Assembly: GCA_036925085.1 (NCBI GenBank)
Contig: JAUPFP010000004.1
Span: 7,972,938 to 8,036,937 of the forward strand
Length of the DNA: 64,000 bases
Source of the DNA: Brachycybe producta
Lineage: Eukaryota > Arthropoda > Diplopoda > Playtdesmida > Andrognathidae
Direction: 5' to 3'
Both the position numbers and the translations under genes were made by a program. Shown piece by piece: positions 48,501-60,200 of the stretch; the stretch's first letter is position 1, and each line of letters starts with the position of its first letter. The notes under the pieces were generated by a model. It saw nothing but the letters and a program-made list of their open reading frames with translations. It searched no databases and was not told the DNA's origin.

Positions 48501-51500
48501 CTTTGCAGCCGAAATATAGAATAATCAGGAGTTCGAGACGCGTTTACACTTTAAAAACACCTTAAAAAAGTTTTTTTAAAAAGCAAAGCATCCAGACTTT
48601 TATTGAAATTATTACAATTAAATATACTAAACAAAAAGTTGTGTAAACGTACGATAGAGGTAACGGAGAATCTACGGGCTGAGCGAGCGCTATCGTAGTT
48701 TGAGCATCGAGCTTTAAAATGAACAAAACCAATAACTTATTAAAAACCATCGACAAAAAAAAACCAAGTAATCACTGAAAGTGTTACCTGAACTAATATC
48801 TGTGGTCTCTGTGGTGAAGGAAAAGGTACTTCTTGCATAAAATGGGAAATATACCTTCAAAAAAATTAAATGAAAGCAAATAAAAAAAATGACTAACTTC
48901 AACCAACTTCTAATTCTGTAGCCACCTTTCAATAGGAATAGAATGTGTTCCGCTAACAGACATATCGTAGAGATACTTGAGGAACGATTGGAATGTATCG
49001 AAGAATGGCCACCGCGAAAGAATGCACAAACACTTGTTGACGTGCACAGTTTGTTCAGCTTCATTAGTGAAGCCCAGCTTCACCTTCTCCTCTGAAGTAA
49101 GCTTCGAAGCAGAGTAACTCTCGTAGAACGTTATTGCAGTACCATAAACCTAATGAAACAAAGAATATTTAATCCGTGTGAAAAGCGATCGAGACAAATT
49201 TTCTTGCCTTCTCCACCATATCGTAAACAGAAACGGTGAGCACAAACGTCGAAAACACGTGACTCGATCGCTTTGCCTTCGCTGGCCAACATTCGACATT
49301 GGCTCCCATCGGTAAGCAAAACAACGGCACAGAATCTGGCAAAGGAAAGTTTTCGTAGTTTCTCAACGGAAACCTTGCGAGAGTTTCTTAAATAAAACAA
49401 ACAAATAAGGTAAACCACTGAACATCATTTGTAAAAACCTAGAAATCGTAGTTTCATCATCCAAATCGCGATTTATACCCAATGATAATTTAATAAACAT
49501 TAAAATAATCTTATTTTAACTACATTAAGAAAACAGAAAATCGATTTGTTTACGAGGTTCTATTAACAGCTGATTTTCGAACTATGCTTATAGATTGTTT
49601 CAGGAGCAAAATTACGAGAAACTAGAACGTGTTTTAGAAACTAAAAGGGTAATTAACAGCTGGGCAGCTTTATCACTTACGGAAAATTGTATGTTGATAT
49701 CTTTTGAAATTAGCTTTTTCTGTGAGTTTGAAAGTGGCCCGATCTTAAACAGGCGATCTTTTCAGACGGTAATTTTTGCCGATAAAAAGTTTATTTTGAA
49801 AGATATGAACCTGAATATACCTATTCTAGCTTCTAAAACATGGTCAAGTTTCTCTCCTGTTCCTGAAATACAAAATAGCCAGAGTTCGAAGGGCGTACGC
49901 TGTAAAAAAAAACCACCGTAATCAGATCAAACATTTGAATAATATACTCTTAGTTAGGCAAAAATAATTTGTTTCACAATAGATTAGTTAATTAATTTTG
50001 AAATTACACAATTTAAGAATTATAAGAATACGTCTATATTGCTAGTATACTGTTTATGAACATACGAGTACAATTGAATACGAATCGATTAAACTTTAAA
50101 ATAATTTATTGATTTTATTTTTAAATTAATCTTTGAAAAAAATTAACGAACATGTTTAATTAATTGTACATGGTAATAGTTTCGAACTAATCAGTATTTT
50201 TTTAGAAAAAAAAAGTTCCTTTCTTTTATAATCCTTCAGTAAACGTTTAAAACACAACAATTAATTGTTTTCTTTCTTGCCCCGTCTTACGAAAGGCATT
50301 CAATTAAGAAACGAGAAAAAAACACTGCGAAGAGCAACGGCCTCGTAAAGACAAGTAATAAATCTAATAGCTAATTACGAAACACCAACGACAGGAAATT
50401 ATTGATTAATAAGAAATGACGCAAACATAGAAATTTGGAACAATTACCTGGTTTGTACGACAGTGAATTCACCCTATTCATGGATTTTTTATAACACAAA
50501 AAGACATCGGAACCGAGCTAATAATTTATAAAAGAAAACACGTCTTGTTTAGTAACACAACACGTACTGGATCAATACAAAAGAGTAGCTACTGCGCCCC
50601 TCCAAAGATTCAGAAAAGAATCACTCACCAGACCCTTGTTCAGGTTATTTGGGATTTTGCAAAATGTATGTGGAGGTTTTTCATCCTGCAACATAACAAA
50701 AGGAAACAAGATTGAATAAGTCGTTACCTTAAATTACGCAAAATAACTTTCATGAAAACAAAACGAACACAGCTTACAATTAAAAGCTAAGAATACGAGA
50801 AAATAATTTCAATTACGAAACACCGAAACCATAAAAAATTAATCCGATAACTACCCGTCACAAGGGAATTTTATAGTTACTTGGTTACATGATTTTTTTA
50901 AGACAATAATGGCACCCAATCTGTTAAAAAAATGTTTATTCCGAAACGCCTATGGTATTATATTTTGCAGTTCACCTTTAATATCCCTTAGATTTAAACT
51001 AGGAATGGGCCATTCGAATCCTCGAATCCTGCGAATCTTGAAAAATATTCAAGATTCGAAAACTCGAATCTTCGCGCTTCTTTCGTCTTTCGAATCATTA
51101 CCTTAAAAAAAAACTTTTAAAAACTTCAGTAAAATTAATTTTAACGCCATTGACGTCCAATAGAAGCGTTCGCTAAAAAAACGGCGATTGTTGCAATTTC
51201 GGTGATACTCGGATCACCAATATCACCTTTGGCGACCCTGAGTGCCACACTTTTTTTTATTAATAATAATTTAATATTTAATATCATTTCATTTATTTGC
51301 ATCTTAATGAATAATATAGGATTCTTATACGAAGGATTCAAGAAACTTTTAGGATTCGAATTCGACAAAATTTAGAATTCGTCCCACCTCTAATTTAAAC
51401 ATTACTCAAAACACGTAGCCCTGCATAGCGTTATACCTAGTACACACCTGATAATTTAAATGCATTTAAATAATAAATGTGTTCTACATAGGCCTGTGAA

Positions 51501-54235
51501 GGGCAAACAAACAATATATCGAATTCAATTTATTCACTTAATAATCTGAAATTACTGAGTTAATAATACTTAAATATAATTTATTGACAAAATATTGATT
51601 TAGTATTTCAATTTAAAATATTAATAATAACGTCAATTTTTATTTGGTTCATGTCCTTAACTGGATTCCATATGATTCACCTAAACACATTTAATTTGAA
51701 TTCATTTAACTCTTGTGTGTACAAGGTATTACAAACCTTAAGATAAAACCATTGAAGATTGCATCATGATCGACGAAAATGCAACAACTGCAAATTATTC
51801 TGCGCATTCAGTTCTTAACGTAGTATTTATTTATTTACTTGTAAGTAGGCCAGAACAGAGATGAGCCAGGTGGGCCAGTTGACATGGGTCTACAATATTT
51901 AGGGGGGCTACTCGCCCTGGTATTAAACTTCTAAAACAATGGTTTTCAGAACTTTTTTTCCTCTGAAAAGGTGTCATTTTCAGAAGTTTCTACATATATT
52001 TAGCACTGATAACAAAAATACTTAATGAGCAGTTTGAAATGGAGCCAACATTTCCCAACTGGCCCGGGCCTATTACCAGTTTTCTTTCCATGGGCCTGCT
52101 TGTGAGATAATTAAAGCTAGTGCTAAACTCATCAAACTTTGATAAAACGTTTTACGTTGTTTCTGTTGATAAAAGCAGAAAAATTTAGTTCAATTAGACG
52201 AGTGCACCTCTCGATCTATGTGTCCATTTCGCACAGAACAATTGAATCGGTGAGTTCAGAAACTAAACGAGTCAACAACGTTTCCTATTGACTCACGCAG
52301 CTTCGGACGTCACCGAATCAACTGCTTGAAGATACCGATAATCTGAAAAGCAAAAGCAAAGGCTTGCATTACAGATCCAGCTCTCAAACCATATTATTTT
52401 TTATTATTAAATCACGAGTTTTCAAATTTCACAATTATAGGTTCCTGTTTCTTATTTTGATTCCGAATATTTAAGTATCGATGTAAAGCTTGACCATATA
52501 GTTTAACTTTAGCATAATCATTTAGTTTTTCATTATTCAGAATGTCCTGTATATCTTGATCCAATTCATTTAAAACTTTTTTGTAATGCTTGTGGGTGCT
52601 ACGATATTCACCTGATAACTGATTTACAGGTACTAATGCAATCGTTTTTGCATGCTCCAGTAGCGGAGATATAATAGCAAGAAGTGGACCTATAAAACCG
52701 CCTTGTTGAATGAGAAGATGACGTTTCACTGATGATGTCACAGAGGAATCTGACATTTTACGCATAGATTTTTTGAATTTAGCCAGACGCTTGAGTTCTC
52801 ATTTTGTTAGTGGTACATTTCCTTTTATAAGATTATGGCAGCATTCACTGAGGCTATTTAGCAACTGTTCATCTGCATCTTTAAGAAGCTTCTTCTTCTT
52901 TGCTGCCTTGCAAGAGGCTAATGTTTTTACAAGGTGGGCATTCTGCCCACCATGAAATGAAGGTTTGGGCTTCTTTTTGTAAACCCGTTGTTTTTTTGAG
53001 GAGGAGGTAGATGGCATGTCTGATACGGTTGGCTATTACACTCACTTTATCCATAGCAACTGTTTGTTCTGGTATTTTATGTGTCATTTAGAAGCACATT
53101 AGTGTTGGTGATAATAACCACTTCTAGCATTAATCATGTCATGGCATAGGTAATCATCATGGCTATAACCATACTTTGTTTGAAAGCTCCATTTTCATTG
53201 AACATGATCATTTTGCTGCTATGTATGCACAGGCAGTTTGTCTTGGTAGTATTCCAGTCCGTAATCTAAATTGTTCTGGTGTTTGCTGTTTCAAGTCAAC
53301 ACATATATAACCATGTGGTTCTTTAGTAGCATCATGGTATGCTTCTTCAAAAAAACTTGCTCCGGCCTGGGTACATTTGTCGTGCAAGATACGACACTTG
53401 AGATTGATCACGACGATTTTTGAATAAAATCATATAATGGGCATCCTTTCGAATATAAATTTGAAAATAAATTTTGCAAAATATAAATAATGCTAAGATT
53501 TCTGTGATGTGAACCTTTAGTAAAAAGCTGAGTCAAATTATTATTGCCACTTTCAGACATTAAGTCATCTATAACTAAAAGATTATTTTCTTCTGGGTTA
53601 AAACTTTCATAAAGATTGTTTGGTAAACCCTCGATAAATGTAATTTTTGGGCTTATTGACGTTGCCATCTCTGTATAATTTGGCTGATATTCGCCATAGC
53701 ACCAGACAATTTTTTCGGGAGATGGCTTAATTGTAGTTCGTTATTCCTCTAACAATTTTTTAACAAAATGGGTTTTTCCGCTTTGAGTGGCCCGCATACC
53801 AAACATGTAAAAAGGCGTTGTAAAGACAAATCAAAATCTAATGGTGTTCATGGTGGCTCAACTAAATCACAAATGATGAATGCATGTGTGTGTGTATACT
53901 AGTGGGGTAACCCGTCATAAATGACGGGAGCAAAATTCACAGGCATTGTGATTTTTGCACGTGATTTGCATGTGATTTGTGCACATGCACGTCGTTTTTT
54001 TCCTTTTTTACTCCTTTCACTTCAATTTCAGTCACCCCTCCCATTTTTCCCCTCCATGTTTCTCTCTCTCCCCTTCCACACTTTCCAACCTTTTCCCCTC
54101 TCTAATTTAATATCATGGATTCTTGGATGGGAAGGGTGCAACATATAGTTGACCTTGAGAAACAAAAGCGGTTCATTTATTCATTTAAATTTATATAAAT
54201 TCCGACGTGCTTCAAGGTTTTTGTAGTGTTATCTC

Positions 54236-54274
<39 letters not shown>

Positions 54275-57200
54275 CTGGCTTAATATATACATGTATATGA
54301 TACTTATTATACTGAAAATGAAATATTATGATAAGGGAAGGGGGGATTATGAACAAGTTTGGACAGGTGTCGGACAGGTAATTGAATTCACACATAGGGG
54401 CGAGGGTGTTAAAACAAGTTTGAACAAGTTTGGGGTGATGGAAATTAATTTTAATTAAATGTAGGTCAAACAGGTGTGGTTGGACAGGAAATTGAATTCA
54501 CACATAGGGGTGAGGGTGTTAAAACATGTTTGAACAAGTTTGGGGTGATGGAAATTAATTTTAATTAAATGTAGGTCAAACAGGTGTAGTTGGACAGGAA
54601 ATTGAATTCACACATAGGGGTGAGGGTGTTAAACAAGTTTGAACAAGTTTGGGGTGAGGAAAATTAATTTTAATTAAATGTAGGTCAAGCAGGTGTGGAC
54701 AGGAAATTAACACATAAGGGGAAAGGGGTGGAGTTAAAGAACAAATCTGGACAGGTTTATAGACCGGAAATTGAAATTAATAAAATTAGGTCATGAACAG
54801 TGCCGTCTACCTTTAAAAAGATATGGCAATCATAAATTAATGAAATTTTAACCAAGCAACATAGTGCTCCACAAGTGATGTAGTTTGTGCAAAAAGTTTA
54901 CCGGTGTTTAGTTTGTGATAAACCAGGAAGTGCATCAAAATGCCCTAAACTTAACAGCAACTTCGCTGAGTAGCAGTAAAGTCAGCACCAAAGGATTCAG
55001 GTAAAAAAGTTATTTTTATATACACAAATGCACACTTACACATTCACATACAATAATGGACTCAATTTGCCACCATCTTCTTTTCCTTCACAGAATAATA
55101 AAAAAAATATTCCGTAACTTCTCTAGGAAAAATTAATTTCACAAATAATAAATTCCAAAAAAATCAATCAAAACAGCATAAGGGCCACATTTTGTGGCTT
55201 GCGGGCCGCAAGTGTAATTCAACCAAACCACCCACAGCAAAAACAAATAATATTCCGCCTCACTTCACCCCTTTTTACATTCCACCTAGCACCACCCCAT
55301 CCCCTTGAACACCTTCCTGGACCGGCAGTGACGTCAGAGGTGGCTCGCGGGCCACACATTGCCCACCCCATACGCCACTTCTGATCCAGGCGGGTGTTAT
55401 ATACTACTGGCATGAACTGCTCGGTGAAATCGATCAGCATGCCAATTTTTTCGTGATCGGTTCAGTATTGGCTTGGTAAAAGTGATCAGTACAGCCTTAA
55501 TAATAACAAAAAAATAGCCTGCATTGCAAACATAAAAAAATGCAGTCATAAATATTTAAAGTACAATCAATAGCCTGTTTAGGAAGAGCATTCCACTGTC
55601 GTATAAACCTTGGGAAAAAGACCAATAATAAGAGTTAAGCCACTAGTACACAAGCAACTTTTAATGCAATAAAATGTGCAATGTGACATGCAACTTCCTT
55701 GTTTATAGTGTGATATAACATGCAACTTGATCAAATTTTCCTTTTAACTAGTGTCAAACTCAGTCTCATTGAGTTGCACATGTTCAACTTTGACAGTCTT
55801 TTCAAGTAAACTTTCTGACAAACAAGCAATCAGGCTGTTTACTGGAAATGACATCAGAACTTTGAATGAATTTACAGGTTCATGAACTTCCTGTTAGGGG
55901 CTAATCATAATGGCGTCCTGTAAATAATGTCTGCCTGTTGTCTGGACGCCATTTTATTTTTCAAAGTGGTTTTAAAAAATTGATTGAAACTAGGTTGCAT
56001 AGTGTGATATAGAAGTTTATTACAAAGTTCTAGTTGCAAGTCACATCACAGGTTGCATTGCAAATTGAATTGCATTGGAGGTTGCTAGTGTAATAGGGTT
56101 GTTAGTCTTGGTAATCATCTAATTTTGCTTCAGTGGTCACCCCTTCCCACATACAATGCTTTACATATGTGACGAGACTGCAGTTTGGGACATTGACTAG
56201 GTACAATTTTCTTAAACATACATAAACTAATCTGATCTACAATGAGCTAAACTATCCCAATGAAAAGCCACAAGCATTTCAGTCACACTATCGGTAAACT
56301 TATATGTGCCACAGACAAATCTCACTGAACTGCGCTGCACCATCTTGTAACACCCAGTAACTCCCGTTCCCGCCAAAACCATAGCCTGGGGGGTAAACAA
56401 CTCCCGCTTGTCCCTCCCCCTATCTGACTCACACTTCTGATGCACATCGAAGTGGCGGAGTGATACACTTAGGACCATGGTCACTTGGACCTGGTTACAC
56501 CTCGTAGGTGTACACAGGTTCAAGGTATAAAATGACCGTGTTCCTCTTTGTTCCTCGTCCTTGTCTTTGCTCTCTTGTGTACTACGTAGATATTTATCCG
56601 TATCACATCATGGGCATGAGGATGCACCTTTGATTATCGAATTCATTCTTGTAAACAAGTGTTTCCGTACAAGAATGGTGTTATAATGGAAATCTGCGTT
56701 GTCTTCATGTTTGGTAACAATTAACTTCTCTACAGAGGCCGGAGACATCATAAGGCAGGAGACATGCGACCCTGAAGAAGCTACAACAGCTATCGGTAAC
56801 AGCAACAGAAGATGTACATCAGCAACGACCGAGAGAAGGATGGCCACCATCGTTCCGCATCGATTTCACCCCCATGCAGGAGGATTATAGTAATCGAGCT
56901 CCATCCGGCTATTTCTGTAACTCGGATCTTCTTCGTGCGGTCACCGCGAGATACAGAGAAGAAACGAGTCGCAGAAAACACCACCTATAAGTCGGTAAGA
57001 TTAGGAGGTGCGGGGTATGCCTCCATTTGCCTTCTCCGACCTTTCTACAGAAGCCGTCCTTTGTCCTAAGTTTTGTGATTGTGCCTCACGATCCTTCGTC
57101 CGTCCTTTTCATGTAGGAGCAACATGTTGAAAGAGACCAGCGATCACATCAATGGTCGACCGCGTGGCGCCGAATCTGTGGAATCGCGTGTTGAAAGAGA

Positions 57201-60200
57201 CTGTGAATACACACATCACAGGTCGACCGTGCGTGTCCTGTCCAGAGAGACACGTGGAGAAAGAACTTTTGTCTGCCATCCGCTTAGCACTCGGGGGAAC
57301 ATGGAGGCAACTGTTGTGGACACACGTGTTTCCGTCCATGTTTTTGTGTTTTATGTTCTATGTTTCATCGTCATCCTCTGTTTTCTTAACTCTTCTTTAT
57401 ATTTCGAAGTGAAACCCACTTGACCCTCCTCCGTATCATTGGTTGGTAGGTGGGCAACACTTCAAGGAAATTCTTTTTAATCTCCGAGAGGAGTTTGCTC
57501 AGCCGAAACTCCGTATCATTGAGGTGAGCAAACAAATCTCAGCTACTTGTCTTTCCACCTATTAATAGGCCTTTAAAAGACGTGTCTTTTAAATGTGCCT
57601 ATTACCTTCACTCTTCAATTTTAATCTTCCTAGCAAGTTTTCGTCATAACTCCGTATCATTGTTAGGGGCTTACTACAAGCTAAAACACTTTTTCTAGCC
57701 ACGTGGGACTCTCTTGTCCCCTCTACTCTTTGTTCTTTTGTTCATCCATTGTGCTTCCCTTGGGACTCTATGTCCCAAGTCATCATCATCTTCAAACTCA
57801 CCATCATCACCTCAAAGTACTTCATAAGAACTTCTCCATTGGACACCATTGAAGCACCGGCCAAAAAGCACCAGCAGAGCGGTTTTTCGCTCCATATGAA
57901 CACTTTGTTGTATCTTTTATCTTTTTGTTCTTTTCTTCTTTCCTCTCTTCCAAAGGGCCTGCACTTGCGCGCCCCTGCTGGAGTTTCTCTTTTTAGAGAA
58001 AAGTTTTCTTTTGAACTTCTCTCTTTTAAGTGTTCTTCCTCCTGGTGACCATCAAGCACCACCTGGAGGATTTTCATCGTATTGCACATTTTCGGACATT
58101 GCAATAAATTCAACAACAGGAAGTGGCCGCCACAGCACCACCTATGGACCTTTTCTCTTCACTCAACATAGTTCCTCACTGCCACTCTCTGCCCTTTTCA
58201 TCCAGAGCCATCCATCAGTGAGGATCACTTGTTGACATACAGTTGTTGCTGTGGTTCTTGTTGTGGGAGGTTGGTTTCTTCTCCCCTCCAACCCTTCAAC
58301 AACTGTCCTCAGTTGTTTTGGTTTGATATGAACTGTATTCACCGTGTCCCAAATCAGTCTCCCAAACGTGTCTTCATGTTCCAGCTCGAGCACCGTGTCG
58401 CTGATGATTCTGGTTACTGTGTAACCATCTCTGTATGAGTAATGTAGCTTTTTAGTTTCATCATGCACGATGCGTTGGTCTCGGACGAGCACTGGTTCTT
58501 TGACTTTGTATGGGTATGGCGTCTTCCGTCTGACATCGTAGTACTTCTTTTGTCGCAAATGAGCCTCGTGCAGGTTGGCTTTTGCGATCTCGATCTCTTC
58601 CGTGGCGACCACAGAAAGTGCTGCAGGATTTGAATCCATAACTTTTGGCAGGAGTGGTGCCCGGTTGTCAACTCGCAGTCGGGCATCTCTTCCAAACATC
58701 AGGCGGTATGGCAAGTACTTTGTTGACATGTGTATGGTGTTGTAAGCGAAGGCAGCGGCTTGGAGATGGAAATACCAGTCTCGCTGTCCTTTCTCAGGTC
58801 TTAGAAGTTTCTTGACGGTCTGCATTATAGTTTTGTTTGTTCTTTCCGCAAGACCGTCTCCTTGCGGAAAGTACGCTGTCTTAATGGTGTGCTTAATCCC
58901 TAGCTCATCACACAGCGCTTGTGTCTTTAGCTGTGAAAGGAGTCCCTCGATCGGTGATTATCTTCCTTGGCATCCCAATGAGATACACGATCGTATCTTG
59001 TAGGAAGTTCTTAGTTGTTTTGGCCGACTGGCTGTGTACGGCCTGTGCGAAGCAGAATCTGGTGGCATAGTCTACCGCCAAAATGATGTGCTTGACACCA
59101 CCCAGTGATTTTGGCAGGGGGCCGATATAATCAATCCCCCAGCACTCTCCTGGATCCCCAATCTGCATTTCATGCAGGAATCCAGGCAGTCTGGACTGCG
59201 GTGTTTCGCATTTTTGGCACACTTTGCACGTGTGCACATATTTGATGGTATCTTGTTTCCATGTTGGCCAAAAGAATCGCTGGCACACCTTTTCCAATGT
59301 CTTGTCCTGACCGAAACGCCAGGCTTCAGGACTATCGTGTAGCAGTCTCAGCTAGCAGGCTCGCAGTCAGCAGTCATCAAAATTTGTTTAACTGTATCCA
59401 TAATAGCTTAAATTGTTTACTAATTTACTTACTTACCTATTTAGCTATATGATGTCTTTATTTCGACAATTTCCGGGCGCCATCTTTGGTTTTAATATGC
59501 TAATTGTTTACATCAGCAGGTTAAATTTTTTTTTTATCAAGAATGACAAAAATTACCACGGAAGACCGTATTCTAATTAAACATTTTCGAATTGAAAAAC
59601 AGTGGGGTGCTAGGAGAATGACCAATGAGTTTCCAAACAAAGTCTGGAGCATAGCTAGTGTTAGTCGGGTTATCAATAAAATTGACAACGACGACGGTAC
59701 AACAGAACGTAAACACAGAAGTGGTAGACCAAAATCTGCCAGAACACAACAGAATATTGAGCGGGTGAGTGGGCTGATCTGCAGTCACGATGATGATCCT
59801 CACAGTCACAAAAGTCCGCGGGAAATATAAACAAAATTACATGAAACAATATAATTAATTAAATTATATTTTTAAATAACACGTAAGCTTCAAGATGTTC
59901 TCATTTTTTTGGCCCATCCTGTATATATACAATATATAATAATTATTAGTTGCAACAAGTATACAGTAAATTTCTGGAGAAGGAAAACGTTTGTAGTTTA
60001 TTACAAAGCATCTTTTGATGTTTTATTAAAAACAATTTTGCTGTAATATAGTGTAAGTCACAATCATATAGGAGTTGTCTTTAGTAAAAAAAAATATTTA
60101 ATTAATTCCACTGGAAACTGAAGAAGCAGTAAAAACAATTCTCGCTTGCTTGTATTAGCGTGATAAAACTGCTAATGTTCTCAGTTTTAAGTTATGTCCT

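Larger units (their letters stand above)
53899..54785 (-). mobile_element. Helitron with 3' end at 53899, carrying microsatellite and tandem repeats
   Basis: On the minus strand the element ends CCCGTCAT-TTATGACGGG (hairpin, 53911-53928), then TTACCCCA, then CTAG, then T. This is the clearest of three matching ends (others at 21126 and 28243). Inward lie a T/C-rich block shared with the 21126 copy, a (CA)n run at 54238-54271 and a 110-bp tandem array. The 5' (TC) end was not found; 54785 is an estimate. No Rep/helicase coding is seen, so it is non-autonomous. Confidence 0.7.

Noticed and set aside
53921-54148. Plus-strand ORF at the Helitron end
   Set aside because: Made of the C/T-rich non-coding block shared by the Helitron copies; not conserved as a frame.
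54345-54785. Regular repeats resembling a CRISPR array
   Set aside because: The units are 110 bp, repeat throughout without unique spacers, and the context is eukaryotic. It is a tandem repeat.
57079-57423. 114-codon plus-strand ORF with a hydrophobic C-terminus after LTR-like copy B
   Set aside because: No motif, no second copy with the frame kept, and it overlaps other equally long frames; not enough to call a gene.
57429-57662. CAATGATACGGAG (reverse strand) looks like part of a sequencing adapter
   Set aside because: Only about 10 bases agree with the common adapter before diverging, and it occurs three times in ordinary context, so contamination is unlikely.
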